Shown: in pieces, positions 9,052-16,186 of the stretch | Layout: every line of letters starts with the position of its first letter | Position numbering within the stretch: the stretch's first letter is position 1 | From: G965195345 sp965277625 | GTDB taxonomy: Bacteria; Pseudomonadota; Gammaproteobacteria; CAKMZV01 | Assembly: GCA_965277625.1 (NCBI GenBank) | Contig: OZ255827.1 | Span: forward strand, 1,798,001-1,862,000 | Reading direction: 5' to 3' | DNA length: 64,000 nucleotides | Position numbers and translations under genes: made by a program | The notes under the pieces: generated by a model | The model's database searches: none | What the model was told of the DNA's origin: nothing | Seen by the model: the letters and a program-made list of their open reading frames with translations, nothing else

Positions 9052-10360
9052 TTACAATTTCGTTCTACGAAGCAATCCATCCACACACCAAGCCACCTAC
9101 CCCAATTCTTATTACGCAGCAACAGCCAATAAGCAAGCTGACCATCCTGAATTGACCGAAACCATTCAGGCAGACGTTTGCATCATCGGCGGCGGCTTTA
9201 GTGGCATCAATACCGCCATTGAATTACGCGAAGCTGGACTGAATGTGGTTTTAATTGAAGCTCGGAAAATGGGCTGGGGTGCCTCAGGTCGCAATGGCGG
9301 TCAAGTGCTTCGAGGCATTGGCCAAAACAACGATAAATTCATCAATATTATTGGACAAGAGGGTATTGATACACTTGAAAGAATGGGCGATGAAGCCATT
9401 GACATTGTGGTTAATCGCATCAAAAAACACGGCATTGAATGCGACTTGAAATTTGGCTCAACCTCTGTCGCTCTCAAACCCCGCCACATGCGCGAAATAG
9501 TCGAATACCAACAACATTTAGAGCGCATTAAATACCCGCACAGCATTGAAATCACCGAGCAACAAAATTTGGCAGAAGTGATTGGCTCCGACCACTACAT
9601 AGGCGCAATAACCTTGGGTGGGGACGCGCACGTCCATCCTCTGAATCTTTGCTTGGGTGAAGCACAAGTGGCTGCAGACCTCGGGGTGCAATTGTTTGAA
9701 AATACCCCCGCCATAGACATCAAAGAAGGCGCAAAAATTCAAGTAACGACTGAAAAAGGGGCTGTTCATGCAGATTTTGCGGTGATGTGTGGCAATGCGT
9801 ACACCAAAAACATGCATAAAACAATCACCTCTAAAATCCTGCCCGCTGGCAGTTACATCATCGCCACTGAGCCCTTAGGCAAGCTGGCGGATACACTTTT
9901 GCCCAAAGACAGCGCTGTTTGCGATTTGAATTATGCTTTAGATTATTTTAGACTGAGTAAGGACAAGCGCTTATTGTTTGGTGGCTTGTGTAATTATTCG
10001 GGACGCGACCCCAGCAATATTTCTGAAATATTGCAGAAGAAAATGTTGACGGTTTTCCCGCAATTAAAAGAGACCCCCATAGACTATTACTGGGGCGGCA
10101 TGATTGGCGTGGGCATCAATCGACTGCCTCAAATTGGGCGAATTGGTCATAATTTGTACTACGCTCAAGGCTATGCAGGTCATGGCGTCAATGCGACACA
10201 CATCGCCGCTCGTGTTATTGCCGAATCCATCACCGCCCAAAGTCATCGTATCGATTTGTTTGAAAAAGTCAAACACCACACATTCCCAGGCGGCCCTCAA
10301 CTTCAATCATTGTTATTCTCCTTAGGCATGCTTTATTTCCGCTTAAAAGATGCTTTATGA
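9041..10360 (+). CDS. puuB: Gamma-glutamylputrescine oxidase-like FAD enzyme
   Basis: FAD-dependent amine oxidoreductase of the DAO family, expected to oxidise gamma-glutamylputrescine to the aldehyde with release of ammonia. The 439 residues contain the FAD Rossmann motif VCIIGGGFSG plus the acidic strand end LIEA (46-73), the GWGASGRNGGQVL flavin loop typical of PuuB/OrdL proteins, and the C-terminal GGMIGVGINRLPQIG and GYAGHGVNATH blocks. It overlaps potI by 11 bases and closes the transport-catabolism operon. PuuC (aldehyde dehydrogenase) and PuuD (hydrolase) are not in the window. Other OrdL-type amine oxidases look alike, so the assignment rests partly on context. Confidence 0.85.
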   Translation: MPIDYNFVLRSNPSTHQATYPNSYYAATANKQADHPELTETIQADVCIIGGGFSGINTAIELREAGLNVVLIEARKMGWGASGRNGGQVLRGIGQNNDKFINIIGQEGIDTLERMGDEAIDIVVNRIKKHGIECDLKFGSTSVALKPRHMREIVEYQQHLERIKYPHSIEITEQQNLAEVIGSDHYIGAITLGGDAHVHPLNLCLGEAQVAADLGVQLFENTPAIDIKEGAKIQVTTEKGAVHADFAVMCGNAYTKNMHKTITSKILPAGSYIIATEPLGKLADTLLPKDSAVCDLNYALDYFRLSKDKRLLFGGLCNYSGRDPSNISEILQKKMLTVFPQLKETPIDYYWGGMIGVGINRLPQIGRIGHNLYYAQGYAGHGVNATHIAARVIAESITAQSHRIDLFEKVKHHTFPGGPQLQSLLFSLGMLYFRLKDAL

Positions 10361-10394
10361 TCGGACGTCGTCAAAATTATTAAGTATGCCCACT

Positions 10395-10424
10395 TTTACA
10401 AAGAATCGTTCAGACGCTTAAATA
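10395..10424 (+). promoter_or_regulatory. Possible promoter before the lipoprotein pair
   Basis: TTTACA (10395-10400), an 18-bp spacer and TAAATA (10419-10424) lie 28 bases before the first lipoprotein start. The match is moderate. It would separate the lipoprotein pair from the polyamine operon that ends at 10360. Confidence 0.3.
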
Positions 10425-10452
10425 TTCTGACTGATACAGCTTATCAAACGGA

Positions 10453-10803
10453 ATGAACAGAGTCATTGCAAAATTCATCACCTATCTTCTACTGATGTCA
10501 TTCATTGGCGGTTGTACATCGCTTAAGCCGCTTAATATTAACCAACCGCGCGCAAATATTGTCTCAGCCATCAAGATTAATGACAAAATAACGGTCCGAA
10601 CAAAATCAAATACAACACTTGAATTGATTGTTAAGGAAATAACCCCCATAGAAATTATTGGTCACGAGCAAACAATCGCTTTTAGCGAAATAAAATCCTT
10701 ACAAATAGAACAGTTATCTAATTCGAAAACAATTTCTGCCATTGTCTTAGGCTTCTTGGGCGTACACCTGCTGGTGTTATCCATTTTTCTTTTGACATCT
10801 TAA
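10453..10803 (+). CDS. Small lipoprotein, tandem paralogue 1
   Basis: Unrecognised 116-residue protein. It has a short basic N-terminus, a hydrophobic stretch and a lipobox-like IGGC with C21 as the probable lipidated cysteine, followed by TSLKPL. The middle (about 35-85) alternates beta-strand-like stretches of the form kI.V.TKS...ElIVkeITp.EIIG...I.fseIksLqIE. That pattern resembles a small beta-barrel, Sm-like fold, but this is inference. A second hydrophobic segment (about 93-113) ends the protein, so it may be anchored twice. It is clearly paralogous to the next gene, 14 bases downstream. The pair lies between putrescine catabolism and agmatinase; any link to polyamines is only positional. 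Confidence 0.6.
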   Translation: MNRVIAKFITYLLLMSFIGGCTSLKPLNINQPRANIVSAIKINDKITVRTKSNTTLELIVKEITPIEIIGHEQTIAFSEIKSLQIEQLSNSKTISAIVLGFLGVHLLVLSIFLLTS

Positions 10804-10817
10804 TCATTGATTGCATC

Positions 10818-11216
10818 ATGTTAAAACAGACCTTAGCCCCTACATTAAAACAACTTAGTCAATGGCTAAACGGTCGAACGCTTAAATACAGTTTCTATAG
10901 TGCAATCATATTCTTTATTGGTGGCTGCACCACCCTCCAACCCATAGATTGGCATCAATCTCAAACCGATCTTAGCGCCATCATTGGCCTAAATGAAACA
11001 ATTGTGGTACAAACCAAGTCGCATGAAAAATTTGAAATGGTTGTTAACAAAATCACTGCGACCGAAATCATTGGCAAAAACCGTATAATTGCCATTTCTG
11101 ATATCAGTCGTATTGAGAAAAATCAAAGCCATACAGGTAGAACGATTGGTGCTGTTGCAGGCGGTATTTTTGTAACAACCTACGTGATTTTAGCCGCAGG
11201 TGTCTTTTCAAAATAA
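10818..11216 (+). CDS. Small lipoprotein, tandem paralogue 2
   Basis: A 132-residue protein homologous to its upstream neighbour. Both share a lipobox-like IGGC (here C37) followed by T(S/T)L.P(L/I), a central block with V.TKS.e..e..V..ItatEIIG...iIaiseIs.IE, and a C-terminal hydrophobic glycine/alanine-rich segment (about 108-130). The N-terminal extension before the hydrophobic stretch is longer (about 25 residues), unusual for a lipoprotein signal. No later Met offers an alternative start. Divergence between the copies is considerable outside the shared blocks, so the duplication is not recent. Function unknown. Confidence 0.6.
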   Translation: MLKQTLAPTLKQLSQWLNGRTLKYSFYSAIIFFIGGCTTLQPIDWHQSQTDLSAIIGLNETIVVQTKSHEKFEMVVNKITATEIIGKNRIIAISDISRIEKNQSHTGRTIGAVAGGIFVTTYVILAAGVFSK

Positions 11217-11261
11217 AGCGGGCAAATTCAGTAACTCAAACAAGCAAAAAGGAGTCGAAAA

Positions 11262-12227
11262 ATGAATAAAGGTGATCAAGCATTCCGTTCAGACAACCCA
11301 AAAGATGTCTGGGAAGAAATGACTTATGCAGGCGCATTAAGTTTTATGCGTCGTCCCTATACAAGAGTCTTAGATCATGTTGATTTGGTCATCAGCGGCA
11401 TCCCATACGATTGTGCAACCACCTACCGACCAGGTTGTCGATTTGGGCCCAAAGCCGTCCGCGAAAATTCTGTACAGTTGAGCGAATTAGAGGCCTTCCC
11501 TTATGGATTTAACCCATTTGAAACGCTTTCCGTTATCGACTATGGTGATTGCTATATCAATCCACATCAGCCCCATACAATCGCTTCTACCATTGAACAA
11601 CATGCAGATAACATCCTCAAACATTCAAGCAAAATGTTGACCTTGGGCGGTGATCATTTCATAACCTATCCTTTGCTCAAAGCGCACGCTAAAAAATACG
11701 GCCCGATTGCGTTGATCCAATTTGATGCGCATTGTGATACTTGGGAAGATGAACCAAATCGATTAGACCATGGCACCATGTTTGCCCGAGCGGTGGACGA
11801 GGGAGTCATCGACGTCGCACGATCCATCCAAGTGGGCCTGCGCACCTATAACAATACAGACTATGGTTTTGAAATACTCACCGCCCCTTGGGTGCATAAA
11901 AACGGCATAGACGCAACCATTCAAAAAGTCATCCAAAGGGTGGGCAATGCGCCTGTTTATCTGACCTTTGATGTTGATGGCTTGGACCCAGCTTTTGCTC
12001 CAGGCACGGGTACACCCGTTGTCGGTGGTCTGGCAACTTGGCAGGCGCTGGCGTTCGTTCAAGGTTTGAAAGATTTAAATTTAATTGGCATGGACGTTGT
12101 TGAAGTTTCACCGCCTTATGATCACAGTGATATTACCGCCATTGCCGCAGCCACAGTGGCGTACCAATGGCTGTGCCTGCTCGCTCTTAAAAACGGGGCC
12201 AAACCCAATCCTGTGGGACATCTTTAA
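11262..12227 (+). CDS. speB: Agmatinase
   Basis: Hydrolyses agmatine to putrescine and urea, using a binuclear manganese centre. The 321 residues carry all metal-binding motifs of the ureohydrolase family: GGDH (129-132), DAHCD (155-159) and DVDGLDP (237-243), plus DVVEVSPPYD near the C-terminus. The segment DHGTMFARAVDEG (169-181) is typical of agmatinase rather than arginase. A strong AAGGAG ribosome site precedes the ATG. No arginine decarboxylase (speA) is nearby. The product, putrescine, is the expected substrate of the catabolic operon immediately upstream, which suggests an agmatine-to-putrescine catabolic unit. Confidence 0.95.
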   Translation: MNKGDQAFRSDNPKDVWEEMTYAGALSFMRRPYTRVLDHVDLVISGIPYDCATTYRPGCRFGPKAVRENSVQLSELEAFPYGFNPFETLSVIDYGDCYINPHQPHTIASTIEQHADNILKHSSKMLTLGGDHFITYPLLKAHAKKYGPIALIQFDAHCDTWEDEPNRLDHGTMFARAVDEGVIDVARSIQVGLRTYNNTDYGFEILTAPWVHKNGIDATIQKVIQRVGNAPVYLTFDVDGLDPAFAPGTGTPVVGGLATWQALAFVQGLKDLNLIGMDVVEVSPPYDHSDITAIAAATVAYQWLCLLALKNGAKPNPVGHL

Positions 12228-12282
12228 AATTTCTGTTTTTACGACGACAGTCACTGTAAAATAATCTCAAGAGGATCACACC

Positions 12283-13110
12283 ATGAATATACGACGCTAC
12301 ACAAAATTACATCTAATCGCTTGGGCTTTTCTGCTAAGCTTTATGGTTTCACAAGCCATGGCGGCCAAGGTCATTAAAAACGCCTTGGGCATGTCATTTG
12401 TTGAAATCCCAGCTGGTGACTTTATGATGGGCACACCTGATTTGGTTGAGGCTCAGATGGAGTTTCCTGACCCAGACGACGACACAGCCGCTGATGAACT
12501 GCCCGCACATAAAGTTGTTTTCAAGCAATCGTTTTTTATGGGCCAGACCGAGGTGACGCAAGAACAGTGGTTCAAGGTCATGGAAAATCGCCCTGGCAAA
12601 ACTTGGCAAGAACCTCAATGGCAAAAACTACCCGTTGGTGGCATCAGTTGGTATATGGCGCAACGTTTCACCGAAGAGTTGACTTTGTTAGACAAGAAGT
12701 ATCGTTATCGATTGCCCACAGAGGCTGAATGGGAATACGCGGCCCGCGCTGGCCGTCAGTCTGAGATGCGCCCTCACGAATTAGAAAAAATGACCGAATT
12801 TGCTTGGTTCATTGACAGTTCAGGAGACCACGCCCACCCAGTTGCCACGACCAAACCCAATGCTTACGGTTTGTACGATATGTTTGGCAATGTCTGGGAA
12901 TGGACCAACGACTGGTATCACGAAGCAACCTATGCCAATAGGCCAACTAACATCAATCCTCAGGGGCCTGACAAAGGGTTCGCAAAAGTCAAAAGAGGGG
13001 GCTCTTACCACTGTCCAGGCCATCTGATTCGGTCGGCTCATCGAGGTGGCAATCGACCCAACCAAGGATTTGTGGTCGATGGCTTCAGAGTTGTTGCAGA
13101 ATTAAAGTAA
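12283..13110 (+). CDS. Secreted FGE/SUMF1-fold protein lacking the second catalytic Cys
   Basis: A formylglycine-generating-enzyme-fold (FGE-sulfatase) domain protein, 275 residues, with a signal peptide ending AMA (about residue 27), so periplasmic. Family landmarks in order: FVEIPAGDFMMG, QTEVTQEQW, RLPTEAEWEYAARAG, YDMFGNVWEWTNDWY, RGGSYHC and DGFRVV. True aerobic FGEs use a pair of cysteines spaced C-x4-C after the RGGSY motif. Here only the first is present, and it is the only Cys of the protein; the position of the second is Ile. A sulfatase-activating role is therefore unlikely. Related folds serve as binding or structural domains or as other oxidases. No sulfatase is nearby. A DMT permease converges from the other strand six bases away. 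Confidence 0.82.
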   Translation: MNIRRYTKLHLIAWAFLLSFMVSQAMAAKVIKNALGMSFVEIPAGDFMMGTPDLVEAQMEFPDPDDDTAADELPAHKVVFKQSFFMGQTEVTQEQWFKVMENRPGKTWQEPQWQKLPVGGISWYMAQRFTEELTLLDKKYRYRLPTEAEWEYAARAGRQSEMRPHELEKMTEFAWFIDSSGDHAHPVATTKPNAYGLYDMFGNVWEWTNDWYHEATYANRPTNINPQGPDKGFAKVKRGGSYHCPGHLIRSAHRGGNRPNQGFVVDGFRVVAELK

Positions 13111-13116
13111 TCCTCA

Positions 13117-14010
13117 TTATTGTTTGACGGGTGCTTTCCGTTTGCCGATAAGGCATAAGCCACTGACAATAATGATGATGATACCCACCCACGTCAACAC
13201 AGATGGCAGGTCTTCAAAAAACAGATAGCCAATAATGACCGCCCCGATCATTTCAATATAAAGAAAGGGCGACAGCAATGACGCCTCTGTCAGTTGAAAG
13301 GCAATGATTGTCAATATGTGACAACACAATGACAAGGTGCCCATGGCAAAAATAATCAGCAAAAGATTGATTGAAGGCCACTGCCATTCAAACAAGGCCA
13401 AAGGTAATAACACCACCGCCCCCAAAATATATTGAAAATTAAGCGTGACGGTGGGACTGCTGCTACTGCCCAATGCCCGAGAAGCGATCATATAAAGCCC
13501 AAATAATATCCCTGCAGCTAAGGCAAACAGAATGCCTGCATCAGGAATATTGCTGGGTCTAACCACAAAAAGCACCCCAACAAAACCCACAACCACTGAC
13601 AAGATTTTAGGTTTGGTTAAAACCTCCCCAAGTAGCAATGCTGAAAATAATGTGGCCACAAAAGGTGCGACAAAGTATGCCGCTGTGGCTTCAGCCAGAG
13701 GAACCGTCGCAATGCCCACAAAAAAGCAAGTCATTGCTGTAATGAGCAATAATGTTCTTAGACTTTGTAAACCTAATTTTTCTGTGGGTAAAATTTTGCC
13801 TTTATAACGCCATACAGTGATGGGCAAGATAAACACCAATCCCGAAGCATAGCGTGCCCAGCTGATGAACAGGGGTGATAAGTCAGAACTCAAATATTTT
13901 GCGATGCCATCCACGAACGGAATAAAGAAGACGCCAACGCTCATCAACACGATCCCCAAGAGGGTCGAGTTCATCTTTATACTTTCATTCAATCCGCTGA
14001 GTTTGCCCAT
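13117..14010 (-). CDS. EamA-family (DMT) permease
   Basis: Inner-membrane transporter of the drug/metabolite superfamily: 297 residues, about ten membrane helices arranged as two EamA repeats. The first repeat has SWARYASGLVFILP and PLAEATAAYFVAPFVATLFSALLLGE; the second has TEASLLSPFLYIEMIGAVIIGYLFFED. The latter is the classic pattern that closes each half. The ATG at 14010 follows an AGGG ribosome site; a later Met (residue 13) is possible. Substrate unknown: members export amino acids, nucleobases or other metabolites. It ends six bases from the convergent FGE-fold gene and lies downstream of an MFS gene on the same strand. Confidence 0.85.
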   Translation of the reverse strand: MGKLSGLNESIKMNSTLLGIVLMSVGVFFIPFVDGIAKYLSSDLSPLFISWARYASGLVFILPITVWRYKGKILPTEKLGLQSLRTLLLITAMTCFFVGIATVPLAEATAAYFVAPFVATLFSALLLGEVLTKPKILSVVVGFVGVLFVVRPSNIPDAGILFALAAGILFGLYMIASRALGSSSSPTVTLNFQYILGAVVLLPLALFEWQWPSINLLLIIFAMGTLSLCCHILTIIAFQLTEASLLSPFLYIEMIGAVIIGYLFFEDLPSVLTWVGIIIIIVSGLCLIGKRKAPVKQ

Positions 14011-14031
14011 AGTCCCTTGATTATGACCGCA

Positions 14032-15711
14032 TTACGATGAAGGCGTACTATTTTCCGTAGAGGCTTCGGTTTCTGTATTTTGACCGCCAGCATTTGTCTC
14101 TTGGGTGTATTCCTCAAATAATTGTTCAATGGCCTGATACGTTTCTGGATCGGCTTTATGGGTCAATCCCTCAAACACCAGTCGATTGATGCCCGATTTT
14201 TTCAATGCAATGAGGTTGCCCAAGGCCCTAGTAAAATTGATCGCTTGATCTGGGTATAAGATCAGCATGGCGCGAATGATGGGCTTCGTTAAGCGTGGTT
14301 TCAACAACACCAATGTTTCCACAATCTCTTCGGATCGATAGCCATTAAATAATGCCATGTGCTTTTCTATGTGCTGATGCGTTTTCGAGGGTGAAAAGGC
14401 GATAAGTGAGCCCAATGCATCAATGCTAACACTGCGGATTTTATTCAATTTTGATTCACTGAAAGGGTCTTGGGTAATCCCTGGCTGCAAAATTGGATAG
14501 GGGATGGTGTAGGGAATGCTTTCTTCATCATTGGCAAAATTTCTACTCACTATCACTCGATAAATCATGAACGGAATGCTCAAGCCCATTAATCCAATAA
14601 AATAAATAAGCAGCCCACTGGGGTTAAACCATTCCATAAATGTCGAGGCGATGATTGGCCCGACAATTAAACCGAAACTGTTTAGCAAGAGTAAGCTACT
14701 CATAGCTGCTACGGCTTTTTCATTGTCAATCTGGTTGAAAATGAATTTAACGCTCACCGGATAAATACAACTGAGGCTACCACCCATGATAAACATCACC
14801 ACCAAATAGTAGGTCCAAGGTGATTCTCTCAAGGTAAATGAATATGCAATAATCGCCGTCACAAAAGCAATGATCACCAAACCAAGGATGACTCTGCGTT
14901 CGTCAAATTTATCTGCCAGACGACCCACAGGTACTTGGAAAAAGATCGAGCCACCGGTTGCCGTCGCCAAAAGAATGATAAATTGAATATCTTCTACACC
15001 CAACCACAGCACAAACAATGACATCAAAGTATATAAAGCGGACAGGGCCAATCCAGAAACAATCGACATAATCGCACCACTTGGGGTATCTCTGAGCATT
15101 TCTATGATGGGTAAATGGGCTTGATTCTTTTCCACTTCTGGTGATAGATAGCGACTCATGAGCAATGGAATGATCGAAACATTCAACAGCAATGCAATCA
15201 TACTAAAAGCTCTTGTATCCCACGGATCATAAAACAGTGCAAACATTGGTGCACATAGAATGCCCAAGGCAAAAAATAATTGATACATGGCAAAAATGGT
15301 GCCTCTGCTGCTGCGATCGCCAATGACATTGATCCAGCTTTCTAATGTAATATAAACAATGGCCATAGAAACACCCACTAAAAACCGCATTACACCGTTA
15401 AACCAAATGGCATTGAAGAATATGTGTAATATGGCAACCAAAGCGATGATGGTCGCAACGGTGGTATAGCTTCTGATATGTCCCACTCGGGATATGATTT
15501 TATAACCGTACAAACTGCCCACCAAGAAGCCCGCTGAATAGGAAGCCATGACCCAACCGATGGTACCAATGGAGACGCCATTCAACTTCATAATTAACGG
15601 CAAAATGATCACCAAAGTATTGTGTGCCAAAGAAGCAAATAAAATGGCAATGAGGATACTTTGAATGCGAGAAAAATTCTGCATCAATGGGGATGACAAA
15701 AACTTAAACAT
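14032..15711 (-). CDS. MFS transporter with cytosolic C-terminal extension
   Basis: A major facilitator protein of 559 residues from the ATG at 15711, which has a GAG ribosome site; an upstream in-frame ATG at 15753 would add 14 unlikely residues. The first roughly 395 residues form 12 membrane helices with the MFS loop motif in GSLYGYKIISRVGHIRSY and the midpoint GRLADKFDERRV. This resembles the YcaD/sugar-efflux-like branch. About 160 hydrophilic residues follow the last helix and end in a Thr/Glu/Asn-rich tail. That extension is not part of a standard MFS carrier and may be a regulatory or docking domain. Substrate unknown. The EamA permease gene follows 21 bases downstream. Confidence 0.8.
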   Translation of the reverse strand: MFKFLSSPLMQNFSRIQSILIAILFASLAHNTLVIILPLIMKLNGVSIGTIGWVMASYSAGFLVGSLYGYKIISRVGHIRSYTTVATIIALVAILHIFFNAIWFNGVMRFLVGVSMAIVYITLESWINVIGDRSSRGTIFAMYQLFFALGILCAPMFALFYDPWDTRAFSMIALLLNVSIIPLLMSRYLSPEVEKNQAHLPIIEMLRDTPSGAIMSIVSGLALSALYTLMSLFVLWLGVEDIQFIILLATATGGSIFFQVPVGRLADKFDERRVILGLVIIAFVTAIIAYSFTLRESPWTYYLVVMFIMGGSLSCIYPVSVKFIFNQIDNEKAVAAMSSLLLLNSFGLIVGPIIASTFMEWFNPSGLLIYFIGLMGLSIPFMIYRVIVSRNFANDEESIPYTIPYPILQPGITQDPFSESKLNKIRSVSIDALGSLIAFSPSKTHQHIEKHMALFNGYRSEEIVETLVLLKPRLTKPIIRAMLILYPDQAINFTRALGNLIALKKSGINRLVFEGLTHKADPETYQAIEQLFEEYTQETNAGGQNTETEASTENSTPSS

Positions 15712-16186
15712 GGTGAACTCTATCGGCGTTAAAGGGTGACAAAACAAAGCCATTTAAAGGGCCGAAATGGCCTCAATAATAGTGCGAGCATTCTAACGCA
15801 TAAATCTTTATAAATAATGAAAATAATTAGGGAATTAATGGCTTTTTTTACAACAAAAAATTCAATGAAAAAAGCCCCCGTTTTTGCGTTGTTGATTGCG
15901 CCATATTTACCCAAGGAAATGCCTTGACGCGCCGCTAAAGGCAAACTCGATTTAACGCATCTAATAAATTCATGACACATGGCTTTTGATTGAACGGATT
16001 TATTAGTTTTTCCCCTTGACAAGCCCTTGTCAAAAGCTGACAATACGCCTGAAAATTTAAAAACCGTTTGAATGGTTTTTTTAAATAATTCGGTTCGAGA
16101 AACGTTCACGTCAATGGTTGCTTTTGTGGACACAACCTAAGCAAAGCAGGATTCGCTAACTAGCCCTAATATGACCGAAGATACTT
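15712..16186. promoter_or_regulatory. Divergent intergenic region between MFS gene and pst operon
   Basis: 475 bases without a convincing gene. A minus-strand frame of 134 codons (15729-16133) crosses it but reads like chance translation and overlaps the MFS start. The region must hold the promoters of both flanking transcripts. The clearest signal is the palindrome plus promoter at 16016-16044, listed separately. I see no clear tandem Pho box. Confidence 0.55.
16016..16044 (+). promoter_or_regulatory. Perfect palindrome over a candidate pst promoter
   Basis: TTGACAAG (16016-16023), two C bases and CTTGTCAA (16026-16033) form a perfect 8-bp inverted repeat. Its first six bases are a consensus -35 (TTGACA), and 17 bases on lies GACAAT (16039-16044), a fair -10, pointing to pstC 142 bases away. 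The palindrome thus covers the -35 and half the spacer, where a dimeric regulator would block or recruit polymerase. The regulator is unknown; PhoB normally uses direct repeats, not this arrangement. Confidence 0.4.

Noticed and set aside
15729..16133. 134-codon minus-strand frame between the MFS gene and pstC
   Set aside because: It overlaps the MFS start, has no recognisable domain, its C-terminal half reads like chance translation of AT-rich DNA, and it covers the region that must hold two divergent promoters.
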